64,000 nt of DNA, taken from Gallionellaceae bacterium. GTDB lineage: Bacteria > Pseudomonadota > Gammaproteobacteria > Burkholderiales > Gallionellaceae. The position numbers were made by a program, and so were the translations under genes. Numbering within the stretch: the first letter of the stretch is position 1; each line of letters starts with the position of its first letter. The stretch spans positions 1 through 64,000 of the forward strand of contig JAIELH010000031.1 of NCBI GenBank assembly GCA_019753125.1, written 5' to 3'. The notes beneath the pieces were generated by a model that saw nothing but the letters and a program-made list of their open reading frames with translations, was not told where the DNA came from and did not search any database. Positions 24,350-34,874 of the stretch are shown one piece after another.

Positions 24350-24790
24350 ATGAAAACATTTTCCGCCAAGGCACAGGATGTCCAGCATGACTGGCTTCTG
24401 GTTGACGCAGCAGATCAAGTATTGGGCCGTTTGGCTGCGCAGATTGCTGCGCGCCTGCGTGGCAAGCACAAAGCGATTTACACCCCGCATGTTGATACCG
24501 GCGACTTCGTCGTGGTAGTCAATGCCGACAAGTTGCGCGTCACTGGCAACAAGGCAGAAGCCAAGCTGTATCATCGCCACACAACTTACCCGGGTGGCCT
24601 GTACACTACCAATTTCAGCAAATTGCAAGCACGTCATCCCAGCCGTGTTCTGGAAAAAGCTGTCAAGGGAATGCTGCCCAAGGGGCCGCTTGGCTACGCG
24701 ATGTTGCGCAAGATGAAGGTGTATGCCGGTCCGGCACACCCGCATGAAGCACAGCAACCCAAACCCGTCAATTTGTTGAAGGCCTGTTAA
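24350..24790 (+). CDS. rplM: 50S ribosomal protein L13
   Basis: The 146-aa product begins [29 protein letters not shown] and contains [31 protein letters not shown] and [20 protein letters not shown], all L13 signatures. ATG 24350 follows CAGGA. It is the first gene of the rplM-rpsI operon, 21 bp ahead of rpsI. Confidence 0.98.
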   Translation: MKTFSAKAQDVQHDWLLVDAADQVLGRLAAQIAARLRGKHKAIYTPHVDTGDFVVVVNADKLRVTGNKAEAKLYHRHTTYPGGLYTTNFSKLQARHPSRVLEKAVKGMLPKGPLGYAMLRKMKVYAGPAHPHEAQQPKPVNLLKAC

Positions 24791-24811
24791 TTATTTTTTT
24801 AAGGTATACCC

Positions 24812-25204
24812 ATGAGCGTAAGCTATAATTACGGAACCGGTCGCCGCAAGAGTGCGGTGGCGCGTGTGTTCATCAAGGCAGGCAAGGGCAATATCGTGGT
24901 GAACGACAAGCCGGTGGATGAGTTCTTTTCCCGCGAAACCGGTCGCATGATCGTGCGTCAACCGCTGACACTAACCGAAACGCTGGGCAAATTCGACATC
25001 ATGGTGAACGTCACCGGTGGCGGCGAAGCAGGACAAGCTGGCGCGGTGCGTCATGGCATCACCCGCGCATTGATCGATTACAACGCCGATTTCAAGCCGG
25101 CATTGAAACAGGCAGGTCTCGTGACCCGCGATGCCCGTGAAGTTGAACGCAAAAAGGTCGGTCTGCGCAAGGCACGCCGCAGGAAACAGTTCTCCAAGCG
25201 CTAA
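24812..25204 (+). CDS. rpsI: 30S ribosomal protein S9
   Basis: The 130-aa product ([41 protein letters not shown] and the basic C-terminus [11 protein letters not shown]) is a standard S9. The C-terminal Lys-Arg tail reaches the P-site tRNA in known ribosomes. It ends the operon; a GC-rich terminator follows about 45 bp later. Confidence 0.98.
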   Translation: MSVSYNYGTGRRKSAVARVFIKAGKGNIVVNDKPVDEFFSRETGRMIVRQPLTLTETLGKFDIMVNVTGGGEAGQAGAVRHGITRALIDYNADFKPALKQAGLVTRDAREVERKKVGLRKARRRKQFSKR

Positions 25205-25248
25205 GCCATACCCCGAGCCTGACAGGATCTGGTTGGATGTATCGCAAG

Positions 25249-25268
25249 GCCGCCTTCGGGCGGCTTTT
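25249..25268 (+). terminator. Rho-independent terminator after rpsI
   Basis: GCCGCC-TTCG-GGCGGC followed by TTTT is a classical tetraloop terminator at the end of rplM-rpsI. Confidence 0.85.
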
Positions 25269-25367
25269 GCATTGGAGTTATTGTATTATCCCGAGCCTGA
25301 CGCATCTGAAACAAGAGCAGGAAGCGCCCTACCATAGGTTGAGCAAGATATTTCAAGGAAGTCTGCA

Positions 25368-26396
25368 ATGATTAAAGTTGGCATAGTTGGCGGGACAGGC
25401 TACACCGGCGTGGAGTTGCTGCGCCTGTTGGCGGCACACCCGCAGGTGGAGTTGCTGGCAATCACCTCGCGCGCCGATGCCGGCACGCCGGTCAGCCAGA
25501 TGTTCCCCAGTTTGCGCGGTCATGTAAATCTGCTGTTTACACACCCCGATGAAACGCGCCTGGAGCAATGCGACCTGGTATTTTTCGCCACCCCGAACGG
25601 GATTGCGATGCAACAGGTTCGCGCGTTGCTGGATGCGGGCGTCAGGGTGATCGACCTGGCGGCGGATTTCCGTTTGCAGGATATCGCCACATGGGAAAAA
25701 TGGTACGGCATGACGCACGCCTGCCCCGATCTGGTTGGCGAGGCCGTATATGGCTTGCCGGAAGTGAATCGGGCGCAGATCAGGAATGCGCGGCTGATCG
25801 CGAATCCCGGCTGCTATCCGACGGCAGTGCAACTGGGTTTTCTCCCGCTGCTGGAAGCCGGCATAATCGGGGCGGACAGCCTGATCGCTGATGCAAAATC
25901 GGGGGTTTCCGGCGCCGGGCGCAAGGCGGAGATTGCCACGCTGTTTTCCGAAGCGTCAGACAACTTCAAGGCTTACGGGGTCGCCGGCCACCGCCATCTG
26001 CCGGAAATCAGGCAGGGGCTGGCGCGTATCACCGGCAAGCCGGTCGGGCTGACTTTTGTACCGCATCTTACACCGGCGATACGCGGCATCCATGCCACGC
26101 TGTATGGCAAGATGGCGCATGAAACCGATCTGCAGGCATTGTTCGAACAGCGTTATGCCAATGAGCCTTTCGTGGACGTGATGCCAGCCGGCAGCCACCC
26201 TGAAACCCGCTCGGTGCGCGGCGCAAACTGCTGCCGCATCGCGGTGCACAGACCGCAGGGCGGCGATACCGTGGTGGTGCTGTCGGTGATCGACAATCTG
26301 GTCAAGGGCGCTGCGGGGCAAGCGGTGCAAAACATGAATATCATGTTCGGACTACCGGAGACCACCGCGCTGAATAATGTTCCGCTGCTCCCCTGA
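25368..26396 (+). CDS. argC: N-acetyl-gamma-glutamyl-phosphate reductase
   Basis: ArgC is the third step of arginine synthesis and reduces N-acetylglutamyl phosphate with NADPH. The 342-aa product has the nucleotide-binding [17 protein letters not shown], the catalytic Cys in [13 protein letters not shown] and SGVSGAGRK. Start ATG 25368 follows AAGGAAGTCTGCA. The next gene starts one base after its stop. Confidence 0.96.
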   Translation: MIKVGIVGGTGYTGVELLRLLAAHPQVELLAITSRADAGTPVSQMFPSLRGHVNLLFTHPDETRLEQCDLVFFATPNGIAMQQVRALLDAGVRVIDLAADFRLQDIATWEKWYGMTHACPDLVGEAVYGLPEVNRAQIRNARLIANPGCYPTAVQLGFLPLLEAGIIGADSLIADAKSGVSGAGRKAEIATLFSEASDNFKAYGVAGHRHLPEIRQGLARITGKPVGLTFVPHLTPAIRGIHATLYGKMAHETDLQALFEQRYANEPFVDVMPAGSHPETRSVRGANCCRIAVHRPQGGDTVVVLSVIDNLVKGAAGQAVQNMNIMFGLPETTALNNVPLLP

Positions 26397-26397
26397 G

Positions 26398-27135
26398 ATG
26401 TGGAGACGGGTTAAACGCAGTTTCAGTATCTCGGCACCCAGACTGTCGGTGCGCCCGCACATGCCGTGGTATTTGCGCTGGGGTTTGATACTGCCCTTTG
26501 TGCTGGCGGCGTTGGGGCTGGCGTGGTGGGCCTATGGCAGTGGCCTGGAATTGGGCGGATTCTATCGCGGGAAAACTCGTGAGGAATTGTCCAGGCTGCG
26601 CGAGCAAGTCACCAGACTGCAGGAAGAAAACGCACAACTGAGCAATCAGATTGCGCAATCTGAGCGCCAAATCCAGATTGAGCGTGCCAGCAACCAGGAA
26701 ACCACCAAACAATTAAAGAACCTGACGGAGGAAAATAGCCGCATTCAGGAAGACTTGGCATTTTTTCAGAATATTACAGCGACGCGCGGCAAAGAAGGGG
26801 AATTGGCGATCCACCGTCTGAAGCTGGAAAGCGATAAAATACCCGGCGAGTATCGGCTGCGTATGTTGCTGGTACAGAGTGGGCAACGCATCAAAGGGTT
26901 TACCGGGAACTATCAAGTGGTTGCATCCGTGCTTGAGAACGGATCGAGAACTACCCGCCTATTTCCGGAAAATGCATCAGGGAATGCCCAATTCCAGCTT
27001 AATTTCAAGTATTATCAGCGGATTGAACAAAGCATCCAGTTGCCTCCCGGCATGCGATTGGAAGGCGTGCAGGTGCGCATATTCGAACAAGGCGCGATCG
27101 AGCCTAGAATACGTCAAAGCGTAACTCTTTCATAA
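26398..27135 (+). CDS. Coiled-coil membrane protein (DUF6776-like)
   Basis: The 245-aa product has one membrane segment (WGLILPFVLAALGLAWWAYG, about residues 28-47), a long coiled coil (TREELSRLREQVTRLQEENAQL through EENSRIQEDLAFFQN) and a C-terminal beta-rich domain. Start ATG 26398 follows the argC stop by one base, although an in-frame ATG at 26377 exists. The next gene is a bactofilin, a cytoskeletal protein, so a scaffold role in cell shape is plausible but inferred. Confidence 0.72.
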   Translation: MWRRVKRSFSISAPRLSVRPHMPWYLRWGLILPFVLAALGLAWWAYGSGLELGGFYRGKTREELSRLREQVTRLQEENAQLSNQIAQSERQIQIERASNQETTKQLKNLTEENSRIQEDLAFFQNITATRGKEGELAIHRLKLESDKIPGEYRLRMLLVQSGQRIKGFTGNYQVVASVLENGSRTTRLFPENASGNAQFQLNFKYYQRIEQSIQLPPGMRLEGVQVRIFEQGAIEPRIRQSVTLS

Positions 27136-27159
27136 GATTCTCCGCAAACTGAGGAGTGA

Positions 27160-27570
27160 ATGATGTTTGGAAATAAACAAACCAAGCCACAAAATCGGAT
27201 TGATTCCTTGATAGGCGCCGGCACAGTTGTCGAAGGAAACCTGAATTTCACCGGGGGTTTGCGTATCGATGGCCGGGTAAATGGCAATATAATCGCCACA
27301 CCAGGCAAGCCGAGCACATTGGTGCTAAGCGAACATGCACAGGTAAATGGAGAAGTCAGCGCCACCCATATCGTGATTAATGGCACGATCAACGGCCCGG
27401 TATCCGCCAACGAATATCTGGAACTTCAGAGCAAAGCCAAGGTCACTGGTGATGTGCATTACAACACAGTGGAAATCCAGTTGGGCGCAATTGTCGAAGG
27501 GCGCCTGATACACAATCACAACGCGGCACAGGACAAAGTGGTGGCGTTCAAATTGAATAGTGGCGAATAA
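27160..27570 (+). CDS. Bactofilin-family cytoskeletal protein
   Basis: The 136-aa product ([32 protein letters not shown]) is a single bactofilin beta-helix (polymer-forming cytoskeletal domain). Bactofilins assemble into filaments and scaffold cell-wall enzymes. GAGGAGTGA precedes the doublet ATGATG at 27160/27163. It sits 17 bp before erpA. Confidence 0.92.
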   Translation: MMFGNKQTKPQNRIDSLIGAGTVVEGNLNFTGGLRIDGRVNGNIIATPGKPSTLVLSEHAQVNGEVSATHIVINGTINGPVSANEYLELQSKAKVTGDVHYNTVEIQLGAIVEGRLIHNHNAAQDKVVAFKLNSGE

Positions 27571-27587
27571 TTTTTAAGGAGACAGGC

Positions 27588-27953
27588 ATGAATGCAGCAA
27601 CAGAAACGCCAGCAGTTGAAACACAAGACCCGCTAATCTTTACCGATAATGCGGCCAACAAGGTAAAACAGTTAATCGAGGAAGAAGGCAACGCCGACCT
27701 CAAGCTGCGCGTATTTGTCAGCGGCGGCGGCTGTTCCGGCTTTCAATACGGTTTTAGCTTCGATGAAGTATGCAACGAAGATGACACCGTAATGACCAAG
27801 AACGGCGTGCAACTGCTGATCGACCCGATGAGCTTCCAATATCTGGCTGGTGCGGAAATCGACTACCAGGAAGGACTGGAAGGTTCGCAGTTCGTTATCA
27901 AGAACCCGAGCGCATCGTCTACCTGCGGTTGCGGATCGTCGTTTTCAGTCTAG
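27588..27953 (+). CDS. erpA: Iron-sulfur cluster insertion protein ErpA
   Basis: The 121-aa A-type carrier has the three ligand Cys: [11 protein letters not shown] and the C-terminal [12 protein letters not shown]. ErpA passes Fe-S clusters to apoproteins. AAGGAGACAGGC precedes ATG 27588. It is the last gene before a shared terminator with anmK. Confidence 0.96.
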   Translation: MNAATETPAVETQDPLIFTDNAANKVKQLIEEEGNADLKLRVFVSGGGCSGFQYGFSFDEVCNEDDTVMTKNGVQLLIDPMSFQYLAGAEIDYQEGLEGSQFVIKNPSASSTCGCGSSFSV

Positions 27954-27976
27954 GCAATTGACCGGTTCGAATACCA

Positions 27977-28003
27977 CGGGGCGCATCGCGCCCCGTTTGT
28001 ATT
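27977..28003. terminator. Bidirectional terminator between erpA and anmK
   Basis: CGGGGCGC-ATC-GCGCCCCG followed by TTTGTATTT lies between the convergent erpA and anmK. Confidence 0.75.
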
Positions 28004-29124
28004 TAGACAGGGTAGATTGCGCCAAGCACGCATGAGTGGCTTGCCCCGGTAACCAGCGGCAAGTTTGCCGGTTTGCGATGCAGGGTTTGTTGCGCCAGCC
28101 AGGCAAAGGCGATTGCCTCCAGATAATCACCATCCACACCGATGGTATCGGTAGTTTGTACGCTGCTATCCGGTGACAATACGGAAAGCCGGTTGCGCAG
28201 GGCTCGATTGTGCGCACCGCCACCGCAGAGATAAATTTCCGGCACGCTGCCGCAATGCTGCAGAATGGCTTGTACAACGGTGCTGCAGGTCAATTCCAGC
28301 AACGTGGTTTGCACATCTTCCGCCGCTTCGTCGCCTCGCAGCCTGTTTTCCAGCCACGCGATGTTAAACAGGTCGCGCCCGCTGCTCTTGGGCGGCAGCA
28401 GCGCGAAGAACGGTTCATCGAGCATGCGCCCCAGCAATGCGGGCAGTATTCGGCCGGACGAAGCCCACTTGCCATCGGCGTCAAAGGGCTTGCCGGTATG
28501 CCGTGCGCACCAGGCATCCATCAGCAGATTGCCCGGGCCGCAATCGAATCCCGAGGTATGGCCATTGGGCGGCAGATTGGTCAGGTTGCTGATGCCGCCG
28601 ATGTTGACGATGACGCGGTGGATGGCGGGGTGGCGAAATATCTTGTCGTGAAACGCGGGAACCAGCGGTGCGCCTTGTCCGCCAGCAGCGATATCGCGGC
28701 TGCGAAAGTCGTTGACCACCGCGATGCCGGTCAATTCAACGAGCAGCGCAGCATTGCCGATTTGCAGCGTATATCCATGTTCCGGGCAGTGGCGAATGGT
28801 TTGCCCATGGCAGCCGATCGCACTTATCCGGGCCGCAGCGATGCCGGTTTGCGACAGCAGTGGATGAATAGCTTCGGCATACAGCCGCGCCAACTGGTTG
28901 CCCGCGATTTGTGTCTGGTGCAGTTCGTTGTGCCCGGGTTGGTGTAACGCCAGCAAGTTTCTTTTCAGCGCATCGCCTAAAGGCAGGTAATATTTGGCGA
29001 GCAATTTTGGATTTGGCTGGCTCAGGTCGACCAGTACCGCATCAACCCCATCCAGGCTGGTGCCGGACATTAGTCCTACATATAGCTCTTCCGGCTGATC
29101 CGGAACCAGGGAATTTTTCCGCAC
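28003..29124 (-). CDS. anmK: Anhydro-N-acetylmuramic acid kinase
   Basis: AnmK cleaves and phosphorylates anhMurNAc from cell-wall recycling to MurNAc-6-P. The 373-aa product has the ATP motif YVGLMSGTSLDGVDAVLVDL, IGCHGQTIRHCP, NDFRSRDIAAGGQGAPLVP and FDCGPGNLLMDAWC. It is downstream of the M23 peptidase on the same strand, so both deal with peptidoglycan. Length matches the family. Confidence 0.95.
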   Translation of the reverse strand: MRKNSLVPDQPEELYVGLMSGTSLDGVDAVLVDLSQPNPKLLAKYYLPLGDALKRNLLALHQPGHNELHQTQIAGNQLARLYAEAIHPLLSQTGIAAARISAIGCHGQTIRHCPEHGYTLQIGNAALLVELTGIAVVNDFRSRDIAAGGQGAPLVPAFHDKIFRHPAIHRVIVNIGGISNLTNLPPNGHTSGFDCGPGNLLMDAWCARHTGKPFDADGKWASSGRILPALLGRMLDEPFFALLPPKSSGRDLFNIAWLENRLRGDEAAEDVQTTLLELTCSTVVQAILQHCGSVPEIYLCGGGAHNRALRNRLSVLSPDSSVQTTDTIGVDGDYLEAIAFAWLAQQTLHRKPANLPLVTGASHSCVLGAIYPV

Positions 29125-29161
29125 CTTGCGTTGAGGCGAACTCTAAGTTTTTCGCCTCTCC

Positions 29162-30475
29162 TTAATCGAGCTTGGCAAGGTTGGTATTGCGCAACAGATT
29201 CAGGCGTGCAAGCAAATCGCCTGCCGCCGATTGAAACGCCGTTCTGTTCGCGGCATCTATCGGCATCGCATTGGGTAGCGCGACACGCAACGGATCGCGC
29301 TGCTGTCCATCGACCCGGAATTCGTAGTGCAAATGCGGCCCGGTAGCCAAACCGGTCATGCCGACATAACCGATCACATCACCTTGCGCCACATGCTGGC
29401 CTTGATGCAGTCCCTTGGCATAACGCGATAAATGCCCGTACACGGTGCTGAAGCGCCCTTGGTGGCTGATCGTGACGGCATTGCCGTAGCCGCTTTGGTT
29501 GCCGATCGAAGAGACGATGCCATCGGAGGTCACTTTGACTCTGGTGCCCATCGGAGCCGCAAAATCCACGCCTTTATGGGCGCGCCATGTGTTCAGCACC
29601 GGGTGCAGACGCGAGCCGCTGAAGCCCGAGCTCACGCGCGAGAACTCGATTGGCGAGCGCAGGAACGCCTTGCGCACACTCTTGCCTTCCGGCGTAAAGT
29701 AATCGCCGTGCCGGCCGTTGCCCTGGAAATATACCGCGCGGTAAGCTTGTCCGCGATTGATGAATTCGGCAGCCTGGATACGGCCGGCTTGCACCAGTGC
29801 GCCGTTGCTGTAAGTCATTTCATACACCACGGTGAATTTGTCGCCTTTGCGCAAATCATGATGAAAATCGATGTCTCCGCTGAAAATCTCGGTCAATTGA
29901 TTGGCCGCAGTTTCCGGCAGTTCAGCGGCATCGGTCGCGGCATACAGGCTGGTCTTGATTTCACCGGTACGCACAAACAGGCGTTTCTCCAGTTGCGGGG
30001 CCAACATTCTGGTTTTAAAACCATCGCCCTGTTTTTCAACGACAACCTGTGCGCCGTTTTCACCCGAGTAGCGCAATGCGATAAGTCCGCCGGCGGCATT
30101 GGTTTCGGCTTGCACTTCCTTGCCTGCTGCCAGTTTGCGGAAAGGCAGGGCTTCGCTGGCAGTACGCAAATAGGCGCTGGCTGCCGCATCCTCCACATTC
30201 AGACGGCGCAGCAACTCCGCCACCGTATCGCCGCGTTGTACACGTTCGTTATGCCAGAAACTGGCCGTAGTAGAAGGCACAGGTGCAGCTTCCGGCAACG
30301 CGATTTCTTCGATGGCCATTTTGGCCGTAACCAGGCCAAGATCGCTTTGCGGCACCAGACCGAAAGCGGTGACCACGCCGAGCAACGGCAGTGTGGACAT
30401 CGCGACAAACCAGCGCAATTTTTTTCTATTTTCCGGTGTTTTGCGTTCTTGACCGGGCAGGTTTTGGGTTAACAT
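29162..30475 (-). CDS. M23-family murein endopeptidase (MepM-like)
   Basis: The 437-aa product has an N-terminal anchor (WFVAMSTLPLLGVVTAFGLVP), an OapA/LysM-like region (about residues 75-180) and a C-terminal M23 domain with the Zn ligands HxxxD in HKGVDFAAP and HLHYEFRVDG. Such enzymes cut peptidoglycan crosslinks during growth. A 37-bp gap separates it from anmK. It is divergent from tyrS. Confidence 0.92.
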   Translation of the reverse strand: MLTQNLPGQERKTPENRKKLRWFVAMSTLPLLGVVTAFGLVPQSDLGLVTAKMAIEEIALPEAAPVPSTTASFWHNERVQRGDTVAELLRRLNVEDAAASAYLRTASEALPFRKLAAGKEVQAETNAAGGLIALRYSGENGAQVVVEKQGDGFKTRMLAPQLEKRLFVRTGEIKTSLYAATDAAELPETAANQLTEIFSGDIDFHHDLRKGDKFTVVYEMTYSNGALVQAGRIQAAEFINRGQAYRAVYFQGNGRHGDYFTPEGKSVRKAFLRSPIEFSRVSSGFSGSRLHPVLNTWRAHKGVDFAAPMGTRVKVTSDGIVSSIGNQSGYGNAVTISHQGRFSTVYGHLSRYAKGLHQGQHVAQGDVIGYVGMTGLATGPHLHYEFRVDGQQRDPLRVALPNAMPIDAANRTAFQSAAGDLLARLNLLRNTNLAKLD

Positions 30476-30662
30476 TCGCGCCTCTCTGAGTTGCCTTATT
30501 TGTTATTGGCAACATGTTGCGTTTTTGATTGGCGGGCACTTTAACAGAAATACGCCTTTTCTTGAACAAAAACTGGCAAATAGCCGGTAAAAAAGCGGAT
30601 GGCCGGCGAATCAGCAGGCAAGGGTAAGGCAAGCAATATCTTGCTTTACCGCACATTAACTT

Positions 30663-31892
30663 ATGGCGGCAAATATGACTGAAATGAAACTTGCAGAAAC
30701 GACGCTGGACGCACTGGCGCAAATCAAGCGCGGAGCACACGAACTGCTGCTGGAAGACGAACTGAAACAGAAGTTGGCGCTTGGCCGCCCGCTGCGCATC
30801 AAGGCGGGGTTCGACCCGACTGCGCCGGATCTGCACCTCGGCCACACCGTGCTGCTGAACAAGATGCGCCAGTTGCAGGATATGGGGCACCACGCGCTGT
30901 TTCTGATCGGCGATTTTACCGGCATGATCGGCGACCCCAGCGGCAAAAACACCACCCGCCCGCCGCTGTCGCGTGAGCAAGTGCTCGCAAATGCCCAATC
31001 CTACCGCGACCAAGTGTTCAAGGTGCTCGACCCGGACAAGACCGAGATCGTGTTCAACTCCGCCTGGATGGACAAGTTCAGCGCGGTCGACCTGATCAGG
31101 CTGGCGGCCACGCATACCGTGGCGCAGATGCTGGAGCGCGATGATTTTTCCAAACGCTACAAGAGCAACCAGCCGATTGCGATCCACGAATTCATCTATC
31201 CGCTGGTGCAGGGCTACGACTCGGTGGCCCTCAAGGCGGACATCGAACTGGGTGGCACCGACCAGAAATTCAATCTGCTGATGGGGCGTGAGTTGCAGAA
31301 GCATTATGGGCAACCGCCGCAGTGTGTGCTCACGATGCCGCTGCTGGAAGGGCTGGACGGCGTGAACAAAATGTCGAAGTCGCTGGGCAATTACGTCGGC
31401 ATTAACGAGGATCCGCAGCAGATTTTCGGCAAGTTGATGTCGATTTCCGACGATCTGATGTGGCGTTATCTTGAGCTGCTTTCGTTCGAAAGCTTGGCGA
31501 TCCTCGCCAAATGGCGCGAAGAAGTGACACAAGGCCGCAATCCGCGCGACATCAAGGTGCTGCTCGGGCAAGAGATTGTTGCCCGCTTCCATTCCAGGCA
31601 AGCTGCAGCGGACGCGCTGGCGGAATTCGAAGCGCGCTTCAAGCAAGGCGTGCTGCCGGACGACATGCCGGAAGTCACCGTCGCCAGCGCAGACTGCCAC
31701 ATCGGCATCGCCCAATTGCTCAAGCAAGCCGGCCTGGTTGCCAGCACCTCCGAAGCGATGCGCATGATCGACCAGGGCGGCGTCAAACTCGACGGAGAGA
31801 AGATCGGCGACAGGGCGCTGCAACTCAAGGCTGGCAGTATTGTCATCGCCCAAGTCGGCAAGCGCAAGTTTGCGCGTGTCTGCGTTAGCTGA
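30663..31892 (+). CDS. tyrS: Tyrosyl-tRNA synthetase
   Basis: The 409-aa product has the class I signatures [13 protein letters not shown] (HIGH-like) and NKMSKSLGN (KMSKS), plus a C-terminal S4 RNA-binding domain ([20 protein letters not shown]). It is the long TyrZ-like form (HLGH). The start used is ATG 30663; an internal ATG at 30675 is possible. The downstream gene is pilS with a 20-bp gap. Confidence 0.96.
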   Translation: MAANMTEMKLAETTLDALAQIKRGAHELLLEDELKQKLALGRPLRIKAGFDPTAPDLHLGHTVLLNKMRQLQDMGHHALFLIGDFTGMIGDPSGKNTTRPPLSREQVLANAQSYRDQVFKVLDPDKTEIVFNSAWMDKFSAVDLIRLAATHTVAQMLERDDFSKRYKSNQPIAIHEFIYPLVQGYDSVALKADIELGGTDQKFNLLMGRELQKHYGQPPQCVLTMPLLEGLDGVNKMSKSLGNYVGINEDPQQIFGKLMSISDDLMWRYLELLSFESLAILAKWREEVTQGRNPRDIKVLLGQEIVARFHSRQAAADALAEFEARFKQGVLPDDMPEVTVASADCHIGIAQLLKQAGLVASTSEAMRMIDQGGVKLDGEKIGDRALQLKAGSIVIAQVGKRKFARVCVS

Positions 31893-31912
31893 CTCGTAAC
31901 AGTTCAGGTTTG

Positions 31913-33523
31913 ATGACTGACAAGACACTTTCCGATACCCCGCAACCCGCCGATTTTTGGCGCTCATTGTATTATTTCAACTTGTACCGGCTGGCCTTGG
32001 CAGGCTTGTTGGCATTTCTCGCCGTGGTTTTCGGCGCTTCACTCACGCTGGGTTCGCGCAACTGGAAGTTATTTCTTGCCGCAAGCTTTGTGTATGTGGC
32101 GGCAGCAGCGTCTTCATTTCTTTTCCTGAAGTTGCGCCACCCGCGCTTCAACTGGCAATTGGCCGGTCAGGTAGGCAGCGACATAATCGTTTTGTCCGTG
32201 CTTTCTTATGCCAGCGGCGGAATCCAGAGCAGCCTCGGTTTGCTGTTGCTGGTTTCGCTGGCTGCCGCCGGGATGATCAGCCGCGGCAAGATCACCCTGT
32301 TCTTTGCCGCGCTGGCCAGTATTGCAGCGTTGCTGGAGCATTCTTATGCGGTGTTGTATAGCGATGCTGCGGTGGCGCAATATATCCAGGTCGGTTTGCT
32401 GTGCGTATCCTATTTTGCGGTGGCATGGCTGGCGCATACGTTGGCGAAATATGCCGTGGACAGCCAGAAACTGGCGCAGCGGCGCGGATATGATCTGGTC
32501 AGCCTCTCCGAGGCAAATCGGCTGGTGATGCGCGACATGCAGGATGGCGTGCTGGTGGTAGATGAACAAGGCATGATCATGCAAATGAATCCCGGCGCCG
32601 AGCGGTTGCTGCGTAAAAGCATTAGCCCGGGGAGTGCCTTGTCGGACAACTTTCCGATATTGTTCGGGCAATATGCGATGTGGAAACAGACCGGGGATGC
32701 AAGCCGGGATACGTTGCAACTGGGAGCGGGAGCGCAGATCAGATTGCGCTTTGTCCCGATCGGGCGTGATACGGTGCGCGGTGCGGTGATTTTTCTCGAA
32801 GACATGCAGCGGGTACAGGCCGAGGCGCAGCAAATCAAGCTGGCCGCGCTGGGGAGGTTGACCGCGAACATCGCTCACGAGGTGCGCAACCCGTTGTCGG
32901 CAATCAGCTATGCTACAGAGTTGTTGCAGGAAGAGCAGGGCGATGCCAGACAGCAGCGGATGTTGAAGATTGTGCTGGACAACACGCAACGCATCAATCA
33001 AATCGTGCAAGATGTGATGCAATTGAACCGGCGTGACCGCGCGCAGCCGGAGATGCTGGAATTGGGCGCGGTGCTGCAAACCTTTGTCGAAGAATTTGAG
33101 CTGGCGGAGCATATTGAACCAGGTGTAATGGTATTGTCCTGCGTGCCGGATACCGCGATTTCATTTGATCGCTGCCACTTGCGCCAGGTGCTGTGGAATT
33201 TGTGCGGCAATGCGTTGCGTCACGGCCGCAAATTGCCGGGCAGCCTGAGATTGATGATGAGTGTCGTGAATAACCGGGTGATATTGGCGGTACAGGATGA
33301 TGGCCCTGGCGTTGCTGCCGAGCAACAGGGTAAATTGTTCGAGCCTTTTTTTACGACGGCGGTTGACGGCACGGGCTTGGGTCTATATATCGCCAGGGAA
33401 TTATGCGAGGCGAATGGCGCATCGCTGGAATACCATGCGGTTGAGGGGCAGGCCGGTGCGTGCTTTCATGTCACGTTTGGGGAAATAGATAGAAGTGGCG
33501 GAGGGTATGGGTATGGCGGATAA
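31913..33523 (+). CDS. pilS: PilS-type sensor histidine kinase
   Basis: The 536-aa product has about six membrane segments (residues 20-175), a PAS domain (VMRDMQDGVLVVDEQGMIMQMNPGAERLL), the His of IAHEVRNPLSAISYATELLQ and ATP boxes NLCGNALRHG, DDGPGV and GTGLGLYIARELCEANG. It fits PilS, which controls type IV pilus transcription with PilR. ATG 31913 is preferred to TTG 31910. Its 3' end overlaps pilR by 11 nt. Confidence 0.9.
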   Translation: MTDKTLSDTPQPADFWRSLYYFNLYRLALAGLLAFLAVVFGASLTLGSRNWKLFLAASFVYVAAAASSFLFLKLRHPRFNWQLAGQVGSDIIVLSVLSYASGGIQSSLGLLLLVSLAAAGMISRGKITLFFAALASIAALLEHSYAVLYSDAAVAQYIQVGLLCVSYFAVAWLAHTLAKYAVDSQKLAQRRGYDLVSLSEANRLVMRDMQDGVLVVDEQGMIMQMNPGAERLLRKSISPGSALSDNFPILFGQYAMWKQTGDASRDTLQLGAGAQIRLRFVPIGRDTVRGAVIFLEDMQRVQAEAQQIKLAALGRLTANIAHEVRNPLSAISYATELLQEEQGDARQQRMLKIVLDNTQRINQIVQDVMQLNRRDRAQPEMLELGAVLQTFVEEFELAEHIEPGVMVLSCVPDTAISFDRCHLRQVLWNLCGNALRHGRKLPGSLRLMMSVVNNRVILAVQDDGPGVAAEQQGKLFEPFFTTAVDGTGLGLYIARELCEANGASLEYHAVEGQAGACFHVTFGEIDRSGGGYGYGG

Positions 33524-34874
33524 CTGCCAGGCAAAAAACGCCAGCGTACTGCTGGTGGACGATGAAGCGGACATTCTTGAGATGCTGGAAATGGCATTGC
33601 TGAAAATGGGGCTGAAAGTGGACAAGGCGAGCAATGTGCGTGAGGCTTTGGAAAAACTGGCAGCGCGTCGCTATAACTTGTGCCTGACCGATATGCGGAT
33701 GCCGGATGGCAATGGTTTGCAGATCGTGCAGCATATATCCAAAGGTAACCTGGATGTGCCGGTGGCGGTGATCACCGCGCATGGCAATATGGAGAACGCC
33801 GTTACTGCGCTCAAGGCGGGCGCATTCGATTATCTGGCCAAGCCGGTTTCGCTGGATCAGTTGCGCGCGCTGGTGAAATCCGCGCTAAAACTGCCGCAGG
33901 CGGTTATGCAGGACGGCAAGATGTTGCTCGGGCATTCGCCGGCGCTGCAAAAGGTGCGCGACCTGATCAAGCGTGTGGCGCGCAGCCAGGCGCCGGTGCA
34001 TCTCAGCGGCGAATCGGGCAGCGGCAAGGAACTGGCGGCACGCCTCATCGTGCAAAGCGGCTCGCGGCACGACCAGCCATTCATTGCGGTGAACTGCGGG
34101 GCGATTCCGGGAACATTGATGGAGAACGAATTTTTCGGCTATAAAAAAGGCGCGTTTACCGGGGCCGACAAGGATCGGGACGGCTTTTTCCAGGCGGCGC
34201 ACGGCGGGACTTTGTTTCTGGATGAGGTGGCCGATTTGCCGCTGGATATGCAGGTCAAATTATTGCGCGCGATACAGGAGAGGCGTGTGCGCAAGATTGG
34301 CGCTACCGGCGAAGAGCCGGTGGATGTGCGCATCATCAGCGCGACGCATCATGACCTGGCCGAATGTGTGCGGCAAGGCAAATTCCGCCAGGATCTTTAT
34401 TACCGCCTGAATGTAATTCAGATCCAGATGCCCGCCTTGCGCGAAATGCGCGAGGACATAGCGGAAATTGCGCAGCGGATATTGGAGCGTTTGCGCGGCG
34501 CAGAGGATGTGCATTTTTCCGAAACAGCCTTGCATGCGCTGCAAGGTTACAGCTTTCCGGGCAATGTGCGCGAGCTGGAAAATATCATTGAAAGAGCCTT
34601 GGCGCTGTGCCTTGGTGGGGTGATCGAAGAACAGGATTTGTTGCTGATGCCCGTGGAACATAACCAGGGCGATAACACGGCGCTCGGCAACAAGTGCCCG
34701 CTACCTGAATATCTGGATCGTGTTGAGAAGCAGGCTTTGCTTGAGGCGCTGGAGCAGACCGGTTTCAATCGTACCGCAGCCGCCAAGCTGTTGGGGTTGA
34801 CGTTCCGCACCATGCGTTACCGGATGGAGCGGCTCGGCATCAAAGACGCGGGCGGCGCCAACGATGCGGATTGA
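33513..34874 (+). CDS. pilR: Sigma-54-dependent response regulator PilR
   Basis: The 453-aa product has a receiver (VLLVDDEADILEML, Asp in LCLTDMRMPDG), the AAA+ domain with Walker A GESGSGKE, the sigma-54 contact loop GAFTGA and GGTLFLDEVADLPLDMQVKLLR, and a C-terminal Fis HTH (ALEQTGFNRTAAAKLLGLTFRTMRYRMERLG). ATG 33513 with GGAGGG eight bases upstream is chosen. It overlaps ampD by 11 nt. Confidence 0.93.
   Translation: MADNCQAKNASVLLVDDEADILEMLEMALLKMGLKVDKASNVREALEKLAARRYNLCLTDMRMPDGNGLQIVQHISKGNLDVPVAVITAHGNMENAVTALKAGAFDYLAKPVSLDQLRALVKSALKLPQAVMQDGKMLLGHSPALQKVRDLIKRVARSQAPVHLSGESGSGKELAARLIVQSGSRHDQPFIAVNCGAIPGTLMENEFFGYKKGAFTGADKDRDGFFQAAHGGTLFLDEVADLPLDMQVKLLRAIQERRVRKIGATGEEPVDVRIISATHHDLAECVRQGKFRQDLYYRLNVIQIQMPALREMREDIAEIAQRILERLRGAEDVHFSETALHALQGYSFPGNVRELENIIERALALCLGGVIEEQDLLLMPVEHNQGDNTALGNKCPLPEYLDRVEKQALLEALEQTGFNRTAAAKLLGLTFRTMRYRMERLGIKDAGGANDAD

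Noticed and set aside
30426-31967. 513-aa minus-strand ORF
   Set aside because: Shadow of tyrS on the other strand; no family features.
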